Positions 33,950 to 47,746 of a DNA stretch of 64,000 nt are shown here, piece by piece. Origin of the DNA: Odontesthes bonariensis (taxonomy: Eukaryota; Chordata; Actinopteri; Atheriniformes; Atherinopsidae); NCBI RefSeq assembly GCF_027942865.1, contig NC_134510.1:27521209-27585208 (forward strand). The letters are read 5' to 3'. The first letter of the stretch is position 1. Every line of letters starts with the position of its first letter. A program made the translations under genes and the position numbers. The notes under the pieces are model-generated. The model ran no database searches. It saw nothing but the letters and a program-made list of their open reading frames with translations, and had not been told where the DNA came from.

Positions 33950-35893
33950 CCATTGTTGTTGTTCACTTAATGTTAGGCAACATGTTGAAACATTAAGAGG
34001 AGGCGCTTAGTTAAAAGTTGAAGTCACATTAACCACAGCACGTCCGTGTGTTATCCTGTTGCCCAGCAACGCTATAATTTATTGTTAGTAAATGATTTCT
34101 GCAAGAATCCTGGTTCAACATAGCAGCATAATTGATCTGTCTGTGAGCTTAGGTTGTATTTTGATCATCGCTGGTACGCTGTATGAAACAAAAAGTTTAA
34201 TTCAGACCAAATTAGACGGTGAGAAAACATGTCTTTTGCTTTAAGATCAGTCACCCTTTTCATGAGTTCCTCTATTGATTTTTAATGCAGTGAAACTTGT
34301 TGAACTATTTCCTGTTCACCAGTAAAGTCTGTCATGCCTTATTCTTATTCTTACTCTATAAAATGACCAGTTTTTAACCTGCTTTGTTTTTCAAGGATGC
34401 TTTGAATGTGATTCTCAGGATGCAGATGTTATATTTGTAATAATGTGGCAGCTTTTTTTTTTGATGAATAAACCACTTTTTAAATTTTTGAAGTTTAAAG
34501 AATTTTTTTCACCGTTGTTGCCTTTGGGCACATGTTACATGTGCACAACCACACACACCAGCATTATGTTTTTTCTGTGTTTCTTATTCCGCAATGTCTT
34601 GTCAGTCTCTTCACTGTCAAAGAATCAGATGGCACAGTAGGTTGTTCATTTACAGGATGTGGAAAATGAAGTAAAAGGCACAGTATAAATTCAGCGAAGG
34701 TTTAAGAGGAAGGGTTCAGCTCAGCAATGCAAATATATTGTGTGTTTGGCAGTTTTAATCATCATGCTGTATGCAAAATAACGCCTCCTAACAGAGTTAG
34801 GGAAATGTATATTTTCCCCATTGTAAATTTTTACATCTGTATTAGTCCATCCTTTGTGATGGCTGACCTGAAATAAAACGTGATGAGAAAAAACAAAAGA
34901 CTAAATGAAGGAGGAAGGTAGAATAGTTGGATTTTTTTTTAACCATTTCCAAGAATGATACTGCATTTAAATTGTGGCAATAAAGTCAAAGTTCACTGGG
35001 AATAAAATTCTGGCTGTGACTGCACAATGGCATCCCAACAGGACAATTTAGTCATACCAGTGCTATAAAAGTGTTGCGTTGATAACTGAACAATGTCAGT
35101 TATCGACAGCAAACTTCCTCTGTTGTGCTTTTACTCGAACTTATAAGAAGTTTCATAACAGACAGAGTAAAGGCTGAGTAAAAGTAAAAGACAATATCTA
35201 ATTTGAACTTTTAATGTAATAAAGAATCTTACCGTTGCTGTAATAAAGATAAAATCCCACATTATGACATATGTGATTTTACTTGGGATACTCTCTAGGT
35301 CACACTCTGTCTTCAGAGTACAAGGACCAAATAGTCTTGCTCTTGGATTTAAACAGTGAATAAACTTAAGCATGACTATAATGAGCAAAGAATGCAAAAA
35401 GATTATACATGTTAAGATGAAAGGAGGAAAAGGGTGTCATGTACTATGTCATTATATCAATAAAAGTCTGACAGCTGTTATGCTGTATTGTGCAAATGAC
35501 TGAGATCATTTCCTGCAAACCCAACTTTTATAGAGGCTTTATTTGGTAAAAGGGACGGCAAGTAATGACAGACTCCAGTGAGAAAGTGGCATCTAGTGGT
35601 GAAAAATGCATGTGCAGGTTCAACACAGCTGTTTCTACTTGTCTTATTATTAATGTAGACTTATCTAAACATTTGTGGAAATAATTATGCCAATAAAAAC
35701 ACAACACACAAGACATTTCAAATCTCATTAAGACTCAACAGTTGCACTACGATGATAAAATTCCTCGCTATAGTTGGTAAATTTCCACTTCTTTGGATTT
35801 CATCATCAAGGAAATTCTGGTGCTTTGAAATATGGGTGCAGCTGTTTTATAAAAATGACTACTGACTACCTGTAGCACACAGTAGAGACGGAG
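33950..35893. other. Intergenic, nothing recognised
   Basis: AT-rich sequence. Short frames (at most 88 codons) show no domains. The last few hundred bases should contain the promoter of the next gene, but no TATA box or shared motif was identified with confidence. Confidence 0.5.
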
Positions 35894-38211
35894 ATGAAGA
35901 GCACTCCAATGACACCCAACGGGAAGAGTCTTTATTGTGCTCTGCTGGTGGCGCTTATAGGTGAGAACCATTAATTTACTGACTTTTACTATGATTTAAA
36001 AACCTCATAAATGAGCAGCTTGTTCAGTGTGATAGTAAGAGCACTGATGATATGACGGTCAATGAGTGTAAGAGATATAAAGTTCAGTAACTAACTTCAC
36101 TTAATTAGAAAATTAATACTAGCTACTGACAATCAATAAGCTGGAAATATAAGGCTACGGTACAACAAAGAGAAAGAGAGAGGGTGTGAGGATACAATGA
36201 TGCATACTTTCTCAGCTATCACTCAGAAATTAGTTATAAATTAGTGATAACCACAAAATGAGACTTGTAGAGTCAAAAACCTCCTATTTGTATGTGCTAA
36301 CACAGGCATTGTTAACCCAAGCAGAGTAAGAATACTGCATCTCCACTTAATACCTCACACTTTAATAGCTGTGATGAATGTTCCTCTCACTCAGGTTCGC
36401 CAGCTTTGGGTACAACTCTGCAGATCTCCTGGACTGGCGGGGTGACAGCTGGCTCCCGAACTACGTTCACCTGCTCTTCTTCTTGTTTTCCCAACTGCGT
36501 CTACACCTGGAACTTTAGGGGCAGGACGTACAATGGGAGTACATTAGCCTGGACACCGGATGGACTGGATGATACAGAGGAGCTGCAGTGTATCGTCTTC
36601 AATCCACGAACAGGACTCTACACCAGGACTACTACCATCGTCAAAATTAACAGTGTGTAGTAGTGGACAGAAACTAAATACTATTGCTTAAATATTACAC
36701 TTCACAACTTTTTCATGCAGCTCTGTACTTCTTGTCCATCACTTGTTTTGACAGCTCTTATGACTTATTACTTTTCAGATTGGATTCGACATAAAAAAAA
36801 AACATGAATATGTGATAATGTAACACAATATGAATTTAGTTAAAGATCCTTGTAATGTTTCTGAGGTTTTAGCAGCGACTCCTGTTCTAAACTTTGAAGA
36901 GGGTCTATAAGTTTGATATTTCAGGCCTGAAAAGATAAAACTGTTCACTTTTTCACATCAGCGATTGTTTTATAATGTTTCTATATTTCACAATCCCTCA
37001 GGTGTATCTTAAGACCCTTTTGAGGGGTCTGTTTCATAGTTTGAAGAGCCACTATCAAAACTACAAAAAAGCCGCCTTATTAAACTGCTTTAACACCAAT
37101 CAGTATTCAGGAAAAACAATAAATTATACTTTTAGTCCTGTGTTTTGTGACATTTTGCAGATAATACTCTGTTCTTTTACTTAAATAAGGCCCAAAACAA
37201 AACAAATGTTCTCTCTCTCTGAAGTGATGCGTGAGAAATGTATTGAACCAGTTTTAGAAGATGTTCATTCATGAGATGAGTTGGAGTGATTCTTCTTTCT
37301 TAATCAATTAAAAATCTTCTCTTTTGGGTTTCCTCTCTTACAGATCCACTGTCTGTACAAATCAGTCCACCAAACACTGTTCCATCGCTCAACCAGTCAC
37401 TGAATCTCGTCTGCCATAATGCTGCAAATGGTGACCCTCGAGGACCACCAGAAGTCGTCTGGTACAAAGATGGACAGAGAGTGACTTTACGTGAAAACAT
37501 GCAGCTCCTGCGAAACAACCTCACGCTTCACTTTGACTCACTGTTGCCCTCTGATGCTGCTTTCTACCACTGTAACACTGATGTACCCACACTGGATACC
37601 AGCGTTTTCAGCTTGGGCTATTTACTCAGCTGTAAGTATAAAGATGGACGAGTAGATTAAGCAACAAGGATTCTTTTTTTTGTTAGTAATTGTTATAAAC
37701 TCTCTAATCTTTGTAGTTGTTCCTTGGAACGTGAGCATCAGTGGACCAGACGCCGTATTTCCCGGCAATTTGAGTCAATTCACCTGCCTGACCAGCTGCA
37801 CCCTAAATGTTGAATGTACTGTCAGGTGGGAGTTCAGAGGAGGTTTTCCCATCGGAACGTTCTTTTCAGTAAATGCAAATAAGCTCAGGTGGACTCCTTC
37901 GATTCCTGGGACTTTCCAAAACTTCACTTGCATTGCAGAAAATAAAGCTGCTGGACGCTCAGCTGAAGCCACCATAAAGGTAGAGGTTAAAGGTAATGAT
38001 AACTCTTCAGTATTTGCTTCTTTTTTTGCTGTCGTTTGTTCATTTTCAGCAAAATGTTGAATTCAATTTAGTGACTTTTTCCCTGTTTGTCATCTTTACC
38101 TAAATAGGACTTCTGGCTTCCGGATCAGATGCAGTGCAGCTCAGTAGACTTTTTCCATTGGGCCTTGCTGTTGGACTTTGGATTGTACATTCTTTACCCA
38201 TAAAGTATTAA
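35894..38211 (+). CDS. Three-Ig-domain surface protein with GPI-like end (gene E), 330 aa
   Basis: Exons: 35894-35960 signal peptide (LYCALLVALIG); 36395-36652 Ig1; 37344-37631 Ig2; 37717-37992 Ig3; 38108-38211 end. The sum is 993 bases and the frame closes at TAA 38209-38211. Ig1 and Ig3 share an unusual pattern: TC-x3-C-x3-C or TC-x2-SC-x5-C after the B strand, then W-x-F-R-G and L-x-W-T-P, suggesting an extra disulfide and an internal duplication. Ig2 is ordinary (VVWYKDG ... DAAFYHC). The last exon gives SGSDAVQLS then a hydrophobic stretch (LFPLGLAVGLWIVHSL) and no cytoplasmic tail, as in GPI-anchored proteins. It is more distant from the CEACAM-like neighbours and has no V domain. Family name uncertain. 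Confidence 0.82.
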
Positions 38212-38414
38212 CTGGTTTGTTTTCCCTGTTCCCTGTTCCCAAATGTATTGACTCGTCTGTTTAATCATGAATCGCCACTACCTGCTAAACAAAAGAAGGA
38301 ACAGTCAGGTAACAAAAACTTTTGGGGCCTTTATTTAAAGTTTTTTGTCCATTTTTATTACCGAAACCTTGCAAACATGTGAAAATAGATTGTTTGTTCC
38401 ACAAGGGACTTAAC

Positions 38415-38420
38415 AATAAA
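38415..38420 (+). terminator. Polyadenylation signal of gene E
   Basis: AATAAA about 200 bp after the stop codon. Confidence 0.6.
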
Positions 38421-40769
38421 GCCTGGTTGCTCTTTGGTTTATTCACTATTCAATACTTTCAAACCTCAACACACAACAACAACATTTCTTTGTAAGAAAA
38501 ACACTGTGACACACCTGCATGTGGTCATTCTCTGAGCTTCACTGACAGTCAGTAAAACTGCACTGACTCAGTGATCAGCTTTCTTCACATCCATCAAATG
38601 TTTCCTGAAATTCAGTTTAATCATTTTCTTTCAAGGTTAAAAGTTTTGTCAGAGGTGTTTCTCCATAATGACATCAGCTTGTTTTCCTCCCCACCCTCCA
38701 CAAGTCAGCATCATTAGATGCTGTAAACATGACTCACTAACTGATTCACTCATGCTGAATAGAACCCATGAAATCACAGGAATTACACTAAATTAAAGGA
38801 CTTTGAGGCTTTTTTTCATGTTAAGCTTTTCAGTTGACTTGCAGAAAAACAACTGTTTAAATCCTTTGTGGACTTTATCGTATCTCTCACATTTAGTTGA
38901 ACCCCTTTTCTTTAGATTGGGAATCAAAACTAGAGAGTGATTTTCAACTTTTTTGTAGTTGACCATCTGTGCATTCAAGTTTTTGTTGAAACACTTCTAT
39001 AACCACAACCTCAAACTATATTTCTGCGATATGAGATGTTGCTTTTGTTGATCTGTAAAGCAGTGCTACAAACATTAACAGCAGCATCTCTAAAAAAAAA
39101 CTTTACAGACAAAAATACTATAAATAAAATAAAATAAATGTCTGGACATGGTTTTCTACTGTTGCTAATTATAAGTTAATATTAACTGTTGACAGATAAC
39201 TGTTATCTGAGATGATGTTTTATATGATAACATATGAACGTATGTAACATGCATACATTAATTAACACAAAAACACGCACCAGAAAACAGTACAGTCAAT
39301 ACACTGTTAGTGTTTTGGAGCTTCATGTGAAGTGCGGCACAAATACAGCGAATGAAATTACAGCTAATTTAGCATTTCTCACATGAAAATGTTATGATGC
39401 TTTTAATGACCAAACTGTATGATAGAATTCAAGAATTTTCAAAATGCTCATAGCTATAAAAATATTGATACAGGAATTCAAGTTTATATAATTTTTTTAA
39501 GTGAATGCATTTCTGATTCTTTTCTTATTTCCATTCTTCTGTATTATATTTGTCGCACCTTTAGTTTATATGGTGGAGTTCTGTCGGTTTGCCAGAAGGA
39601 GGCGCTGTGCACTCATGAACGTCAGATATGAACTAAGTGTGAGAAAGTTAGGATTGACAGAGAAATCAGAACATTAATCCATAATGATGAGGCAATGGAC
39701 ACACTTTTGTGTGTCATAAATTGATCATAAGTTAGGTGTTACTCAGCAGTTTTGGCAGTTACTCAGAAAGTTATGAGAATGAGCTCATGGGTCTGCATGT
39801 CCGAGACACCCACTACACCTTCACGTGAACTGCAGTTTAGTTCAGTTTGGTTGAGCTTAGTTTGGTTAGTTTATGATTAACCCTAACTAGCACTTAATAA
39901 TGACATTGTTGGGACAGACTCAAACAGTTTTCACAGATGTGTATACCATTCACTTCAGGCTCTCTGCCAAGCAAAGGAGGATGTCTCTGCTGTTCTCTGG
40001 AACTCTGGTTTCTCCTATCTGGGTATTGTATAATACAACAATGACATATGGGCATCTGAGAATCAAGTGGCAGCCACCCTCTTCTTCTACTTCCTAATAA
40101 TAGCTATTGTTTTCATTCTTTGAGGAAGGTCTGCTGTGCACTTGGTTAATTTTGTTATGTCAGTTTTATTGTACGTGCACTCAAGTGCAAACATTTGCAT
40201 GTCACATAAAACAAACAAATAAAAGCAGGATTTGCATTAGTACTCTCAGATTTTAAATAGAGCACAAATGGGATGATAGCAAGACTGTTTCTATCAGCTT
40301 ATATACGTCATGCAAATGAAGATGAGATATACTCAGGGAGTTTGGGTTATTCTTGAAAATTCAGCTGAATGGAAAAATGTTGAAGCTGCATTTCATTCAA
40401 TTTATTAAATGCATCACTCATTCATAACATAGCCAAGAAACCACAGCACTTGATAATAGGGCAGTAGCTGTGGGTAGGGATGACCTGCCGTGCCTTTCTT
40501 TATTGCAGTGTAGCTGAAGTCTCCAAGAAGTTTGTTGTCTTGTGTTAAATGTAAGGTTGAATGTGAAATTGTGTACAGATACCAATGTTACAAACAAAAT
40601 TTGGACAATCGCAGATACCATTTGTTTTTGCCAAGACGAATAACCATGCACACTCACTCCTAGAGTCAATTTAGAATCACCTATTAACCTAACATGCATG
40701 CTTTTGGGGGGTGAGAGGAAGCCAGAGTACCCGGAGAGAACCCACATGGGGAGAACATGCAAACTTTAA

Positions 40770-40965
40770 TATTATTTTTAAGGATTTTATTGGCACTAGT
40801 GGCCCTTATTGGAAAGTTGCTTAACAGGAAACGAGAGCAGAGAGAGAAGGTAAGGACATGCAGCAAAGGGCCCTGAGCCGGGTCTCAAACTGAGGGCAGC
40901 TGCAATGAGGTACTTCAGCCTCTGTAAATGGGACGCCCGCTCAACCAGTTGAGCTAACCAGCACC
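40770..40965 (-). mobile_element. tRNA-derived SINE
   Basis: The minus strand begins GGTGCTGGTTAGCTCAACTG (A box) and continues to GTTTGAGACCC (degenerate B box), then the typical fish tail CCCTTTGCTGCATGTCC and a 3' end with AATAAAATCC. It interrupts the common repeat whose halves lie at about 40660-40767 and 40976-41010. Confidence 0.75.
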
Positions 40966-41012
40966 AGGAATAAGGATCCCTTTTACTGTGAGGCAACAGT
41001 GCTAATCATTTA

Positions 41013-41014
<2 letters not shown>

Positions 41015-41061
<47 letters not shown>
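41015..41061 (+). repeat. TG microsatellite
   Basis: About 46 bp of uninterrupted TG dinucleotides. Confidence 0.95.
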
Positions 41062-41064
<3 letters not shown>

Positions 41065-42334
41065 AGAAATTTGAATAAATATAAGGCTGTCAAGCCGTGG
41101 ATAGCAATGTCACCACATATTCCTGCGTAGTTTGCATGTTCTCCCAGTGTTCTCTCCTTGGTTTTTCTGCAGGTGTGCTTCCTATTACAGGTCAAACATA
41201 AGACGATTGATTTAATTAATAATTCTAAGTTCACCACAAGCATGAACAGTTTGATTGTCTGTCTTTCTGTGTCCTGTAATGGACTGACAAGCTGTCAAGG
41301 GTGTACATAGTTAAAGAAACATGCAGCTTCCTGTGATCCTGTATATGATGAAAATAGGTGTGGCTAATGAATGTATGAAGATTCAAAACTAGATTATCTG
41401 GCCTTTAATTCTGCTGCTCATACTGACCTTTGTGCTGTACAAATAAACTCAACAGCAATCACTTCTTCTATGCGTTGTGCATTACACAGGTGCACTCCGA
41501 AACTGGAATTTGCATCACCACAGTTGAAATGATGCCACAGGAGTTTCTGAGGTCTATTGTTTGCCTACTTAACATGTAAAGTTAGAAAAGGCAGCATTCC
41601 TGAATGTCAGAAACTGATAAGAAACTGCTTGTTTGAACTGTGAGATTCAGAATTGTGAAAATGCGTAGCAGTTTGTCTCTTAAGAAAATAAATGTCTGTA
41701 ATCCATTTCTTTGTTGCTATCTGCAAGATTCAGAAGACTGAGTACACAGAACAGACCACATCCCAAGGTACAATACAAAAGCTCATGCAGTTGATTTAAT
41801 TCTGAACGTAAACCAGCTGAGAACATGTTGACCATCACACAAATACAGAGCAATGAAAGTGTCATATGTCAGGCATGTATGTTAAAATTTACTGGTGGAA
41901 AGAGAAGAAACATTACAAAATCTAATCCATAGAAGTTGGTTTGGGAAGATAGGATAGACAGGATACTGATGTGCAAAAATATGTGATAATATCACTAATC
42001 AATAATTAGATTATCGATGATATCAATAATATCATCTTTGAATCATCTAGCCATACAAAAAAAAAAGGTTTAACTAACAAACAACACAACCCCCACTCAC
42101 CATCATGCCCCACATACTTTCTGTCCTAATTTGTCATTTAACAAAACTTCACCCTGAAAGGCAAACAAAATGTTATCACCTTGTGTAAGTTTGTCAAGAC
42201 TGGACACCAAACATCCAGAAACACCTGCAGATAAGAAGTGAGGTTGCTGCTGAATAGATATGGGGCTGAACACACAGTGGACCACTATAACAGAGGGGAA
42301 AAACGTAAGAAGATTGTCAGACCACTTGAACAAA

Positions 42335-45106
42335 ATGGAGAAGAAGTTTGATGGAACCTCAGCGATTGTTTTCCTGGCTTTAATGCACAGTAGGCCCTGA
42401 TAGATTTAAGATTTTCTGATTAAACCTAAGTGGTTAAAACTGTAAACTCATATGTGGGTTTTGTGCATTGTATATTACATTATATCTTCTCTCTATCAGG
42501 TTTTCTAGCCTCGGATGCTGTTGAGGTCAAGCCTTCCATCAACCCTGCTGTAGTCGGGGGCACGGTGATTCTGTCGCTGTCTCCCTCGGTGACGTTAAAA
42601 GGCGGAAGCTGGGCAGTGGGAGAGTCCCTTATCCTAACCTGGCTGGGGGACCAGCAGGCGGTTTTCTCCGGTTACAGTGGCAGGGCGTTTGTTAACATCA
42701 CCACCGGGGCGCTCACTCTAAGCTCTCTCACTGTGGCAGACTCAGGAGTCTACAGGGTGCAGAGCAGTGACCCCCAGCTGACGGTCAACACTTCCGTCAC
42801 CGTTGTGGGTGAGAAAAATCAGATGATGATATATGTTTATAGCTCATTAAGGTTCATTCATTACAGTTCAATCGCTGCAGCATCTCCAAAGAAATAGAAT
42901 ACAAAACAAGAACATATGTGTATATTTACACATATTTATTTACAATATTACAATATTACAATATTTACAACACATATTAATATACAATATATTTACAATA
43001 TCAGGAGTCAAACAAGGTGAAGGGACAAGGACTAGTGTTGTGTAACTGATGGTAAGAGGAAGTGAAAAATGTGCTAATGATGTATTTACTCTGCCTTTTT
43101 ATCGGAACAGGTTCCTGTTGTAATGAAAAAAGGGTTTTTACAAAAAGGTCACAGGTGGGGAGTTTAAGGAATTCACGTTCTTGCCTCGTGATATTTGGAC
43201 TGATAACTATGAAACTATGAAAAAGCATGCCTAATAGACAGCTTGTGTTTTGGTTTTGCTGCCCTTTCGGCCACATGACTGTGTCCTCAGGGTGTTTCAG
43301 TCAACACACACCTGTATTTATCCTTTTGTGGTACAGTGTACTTGATCCTTTAGTTCAACGGAGTCTCGTTTTCAGTAAGGAGAGACTATCTGAACTTTCC
43401 TCTTTCGTATATGGAAAAAATGTGCACGTGTAATAAATGTCTGCTGTGTAAAATGTAAAGTGCGCACCTGCTGTATAAGAGCTGTTTTTGACCACACAGT
43501 GTTTAGATTTTGTTTAAATAAGTTTGGATGCCATAAAATCTGAAACAACCAACTACTACCTGAATATTACATTAACTTTTAAAATAAATTCTACTTAGTA
43601 TAAAAATGTTCTAAGGTGTAAGTAATGTCTACATTAACGATTATTTTCTTTCATAAGCATCTGTGAGATGACCTGAATGGGAACAGATTGAGTTGCCAAG
43701 TTGTTAAAAATAAAAACACCGTCGCAGATTTGTGCTTTTAGATTTCTATATATTATTTTAATTTGTATTCTATGGGAAGATCAAACCAACCAGCACCAAA
43801 ATCAATTATGACAAACATCTTAAAGACTCTTTTGATGAGATATGTTAAAAGTGTTGTGAGTCACTGAAAAGGGATCGTTAGTTTTCAATAACACATTTGA
43901 TCTGCTGTCGTAAAAAGTAATTGTAATAAGCATTACTGAAAAATACAGAATCAGGATTATTATAAATGCATACAATCAGCATTTTCTGTATTTGAGTCCA
44001 ACACAAATATTGTGGCGTAAAGTCTATTCTTATTATGTCAAAATATTATCTTTTCTTCTTGGTAAGATAAATTATAAATGTTGATGAAAATGTCTTTTTA
44101 ACATCCCTAAAATCAGTATTGACGTTGCACATTTTCACTTTTGCGAGTAAAGATAAAATATGATGAGCCCTTATGGTCACCAGTGAGTTAATGAACATAT
44201 TGATTAATTCATTGATCTTCCACAGAACCTGTTTCAAATGTTACGGTCAGTGTGAATCAAACTGACCTGACTGAGTTCCAGAGTTCAGCGGACATTAAGT
44301 GCTCCGTCTCCTCTGGATCCTCCCTCTCAATCATTTGGATGAACCACAGCTCTGAGGTTACAGCCAACGACAGAGTTCAGCTCACTGATGGAAACTTCAC
44401 ACTCACTATAGTTAATGTGACCCGCTACGACTCTGGACCATTCAGGTGTTATGTGCTTAATCCTCTCAGCAATGGAACCAGTGATCCAGTACATTTCATC
44501 ATCAGCTGTAAGACAAACTATTTTAATCCAACCAATATTTGCTATAATACCCCAGAAACAATGGTTGAATTCCACTAAGTTTTAAAGTATACCTTTTTTT
44601 TGTACCCGCTCCTCTCTCTGTCTCTTTCTCAGATGGCCCAGACAATATGGCTCTCACTGTGAATGGACTGAACATCACTTCCTTTCAAAGTGGATCCAAT
44701 CTGACCATGCTCTGCTCTGCAGAGTCCAATCCCCCCGCTCAGCTTCAGTGGGCTTTCAGAGGAAAACTCGTGAACAGGACAGACACATTGTTGGAACTGT
44801 GCCATGTCGGGGAGAACCAAAGTGGTCCATATTCCTGCCTGGCTTTTAACAACCAGACTAAAGCGCACAACTATATAACCACACACATCGTGATATCAAG
44901 TAAGTTTGTTTTTTCACAACTTTTTTAACAACTCTTATTGTTTTTTTAGTCCTCATCTTTATGTTTTTGTCTCTGTAGATTCTGGATTGGACCACCAGGC
45001 GCTGAATGTGTTGCTTGTTACTCTGCTGATACTGGCTGGATTCACTCACACACTGGAAGGCAAGTTATGGAGAAACTTGATACTTTCATATCCTTTTTTT
45101 AGATAA
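42335..45106 (+). CDS. CEACAM-like protein, V + two C2, short anchored end (gene F), 346 aa
   Basis: Exons: 42335-42389 signal peptide ([10 protein letters not shown]); 42500-42808 V-type Ig lacking canonical cysteines ([12 protein letters not shown] ... DSGVYRVQ); 44226-44507 C2 A-type ([10 protein letters not shown] ... FRCYVLN); 44633-44899 C2 B-type ([17 protein letters not shown] ... YSCLAFN); 44979-45106 hydrophobic end ([17 protein letters not shown]) and stop TAA. The sum is 1041 bases and the frame closes. The V exon is more GC-rich than its surroundings. At 45059/45060 there is a GC-type donor (GAAG then GCAAGT); if used, splicing to about 45463 would give a different, very short end. 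Both versions lack signalling motifs, so GPI anchoring is plausible. AATAAA at 45851-45856 may be the poly(A) signal. Confidence 0.85.
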
Positions 45107-45850
45107 ACAAAGACTTTTGTTTTATTTTTATTTTTTTTTAGCAGATAAGCTAAAAAGAATGTCATCCCCTGAAATTCTACATAAATCAAAACCAAATCAA
45201 AATTTCTGGTCTAAATCATAATAAAGACATTTAGATATATTCTGTAAAACCTTTTCAACATCTATTTGATTGGTAGTTAGGGTTTAGTCAATGCTGCCTC
45301 ACTTGCTTTTGTCTTCAGAGTGAGGGAGTACACACCATGAATTTCTAGTTAATTTAAGAATAGACTTGGTAGTATTCAGAAAATAGAGACAAAATTGGTA
45401 CAGTTTGCATACCCACAGAGTTCATTAACATGAGAAATAAAAACCTGCCTCTCTTTCACAGATGTCTGTGACTCATTAAGACCCTGAATGACTTCGATGC
45501 GATGAAGAAAGTCTTACGTCAGTCTTGTTAACTGTCCAATTGTATGTGATTCAAAGGTGAGGGAAACAGAGCAAATGCTAAAATATTTTTAACTTTTCAG
45601 AAAGACTACATGTCAGTAATCACATGGTAGGTCTTTGTGGTAGGTTTAAAGGGCTGTTTGAGGCTCTGGTTTTGGGTAGTAGGTTAGGTCATAGAGCAAT
45701 AAGTCAGTGGTGGGTTCCCACAAATCATTGCTAATTTAATCGGAAAAATAGATGGAAAGTAAGCACTATTTTTCCAACCATTTTTCCTTTCCTTTACTTT
45801 TACATAAGCAAAAATTGTAGAAAAAGGTTTGTTAAGAAGTCACAATTCCC

Positions 45851-45856
45851 AATAAA
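45851..45856 (+). terminator. Polyadenylation signal of gene F
   Basis: AATAAA about 750 bp after the stop codon, in CCCAATAAAGCTG. Confidence 0.5.
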
Positions 45857-47746
45857 GCTGCTCTCATTTACTCATTTCTCTGTTTTTGTTGCAGTTGAAT
45901 GTGTATGTCATAATGACTGAAACAGTAAGAGTCAATACAGTACAATCGAAAAGTTGTTTAAAACAATTAATTTGGGATTTTACGTGTAACAAACACATGC
46001 ACAGCTGTCTGCTCCAGGACACAGAATCATTCCTACACATAATTCTCTTCTCCTTCTTGCTAAATTTGTCATAATCTGCTTTTTGTTTAAAGTGTTTAGA
46101 CGGTTGCAAAATTTTGTTTCTGAGCCATTAGCGATACCACAAATATAGAAAAATAAGGATTTTGTGGCATGTATGTATGTGTGTGTTGATGGCTATTTGT
46201 GCAAAATCATTTGCTATGTTATCTGTAGTAAATTACACTTTGTATGTTTTGATTCGATAATTAAAATATGAATGCTTTTGACCGTTTCCATAGTCACTGC
46301 GTTCACTCATTTTACTGAATTCTACCTGAAGAAAATACTTTTAAATTAAATTCAGTTCAATCTTATTTATATAGTGTAATGTCATCACAAGGCAACTCAG
46401 AGATACAGCCCAAGTCAAGACAATCATAAATCAATTAATTGCAGTACAATCATAACCCAATCCAATCAATTTGATTAAAATCCAAATTTCATACAATGTC
46501 AATTCCAGAAATGTTGCCAGGCTAAGGAAACTGATAGATTGCATCAAAAGTTGTCTTTGATCAATCCCCATATTGAGCATGCACGAAATGACGGTGGAAA
46601 CAAAGAAAATCCCCTTTAACAGGATGAAACCTCCAGCAGAACCAGACTGAAGATGGGCGCCCATCTGTCTCGAACAGATGGGTGAGAGGAGAGGAAAGAG
46701 GGAACAACCAGCCAAAAGTGCAGCGTCACTTACACCAAATACGAAACCAGGTGCAGGTAGATCAACAACAAATGAATGTTATCCCTAAATCAAATCTGAC
46801 AGTCCCATGTCTGCGCTGTCTCTCAGTGTTGTATCAATAGGTCTTTGTTGGCAACATTCTAATGCTGCCACTCACGATTTAGTGTTTGGTTACCATCATA
46901 ATAAAGTAATATATTCAATACAAAGCTGAGGAAAATCCCCTTTTATGTGACCTTTAATATGATCTCATACAGTGGAGGTTAATGGCCTGCGATGTTGTTG
47001 TGGCTCCATAATGTTAAACCATTATTCAGCTGTTAATCGCTTGTTCTCTTTTTGAAAGATACCGCTATCATTGAAGAGTATCATCTCTTTTGTAAATAGA
47101 CAAACAGGAAATACTGGATGAGTTTATGTTGAGTATAACTTTACAGTCAACACTCCAGGAGAAAGAGCACATCCAGTACGACAATGGGAGAGTCTACTGC
47201 CCCATATTACATCCTGTCAGTCTTGGTTATTTCCTCAATTCACTAGATGACTTAACTGTCCAGTGGGAGGGTATTTATCATAACGAGCTTGGTTTACTTT
47301 ATTTGACCTAGTATTCACAAATTTATTCCACCTTTACTTAATCCTTCGATAGAAAAAGCAAAGAAATTAGATTTAAGCATGAATGTGTCATCAGTTTCTT
47401 TGTTTGGGTACAAACTGATAACACAGTGACCTCACAAAATACAATGCAATTTCATGCAATTTTCTGGTAGGTTAACGTTGCCAAAAGACCGATTAAAGTT
47501 TACAGTAAATGAAGACACCAAGGTGAGCACCAGTATACCATCAGTATACGAGGGCAAAACAAGGTGTGGCCATGACTGGGGGAAAGCATTTGCATCAAAA
47601 GATCTGGTGTGATTTTTGTTCAACTACTTGCTGATTGAAGTCCTGTGCGAAAACAACCAGACGCCAGATTTGAATTTATCAAAGCAAGAGACCAGTCCAT
47701 TTAATTTACAAAGAGGTTTTCAACTGAAGAGAAAGTGAAGAGCAAA
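45857..47746. other. Intergenic with a common teleost repeat
   Basis: The segment 46335-46735 contains TCAGTTCAATCTTATTTATATAG and CCCTTTAACAGGATGAAACCTCCAGCAGAACC, words typical of an abundant percomorph repeat. The remainder shows no recognised gene. Promoter elements of the next gene were not identified. Confidence 0.6.

Larger units (their letters stand above)
38421..42334. other. Intergenic, repeats only
   Basis: About 3.9 kb without a recognised gene. It contains a nested repeat cluster at 40660-41010, a TG microsatellite at 41015-41061 and otherwise anonymous AT-rich sequence. Confidence 0.6.

Noticed and set aside
25176-41061. TG runs considered as possible arrays
   Set aside because: Simple dinucleotide microsatellites; no spacer-repeat structure, and the genome is eukaryotic, so CRISPR is not applicable.
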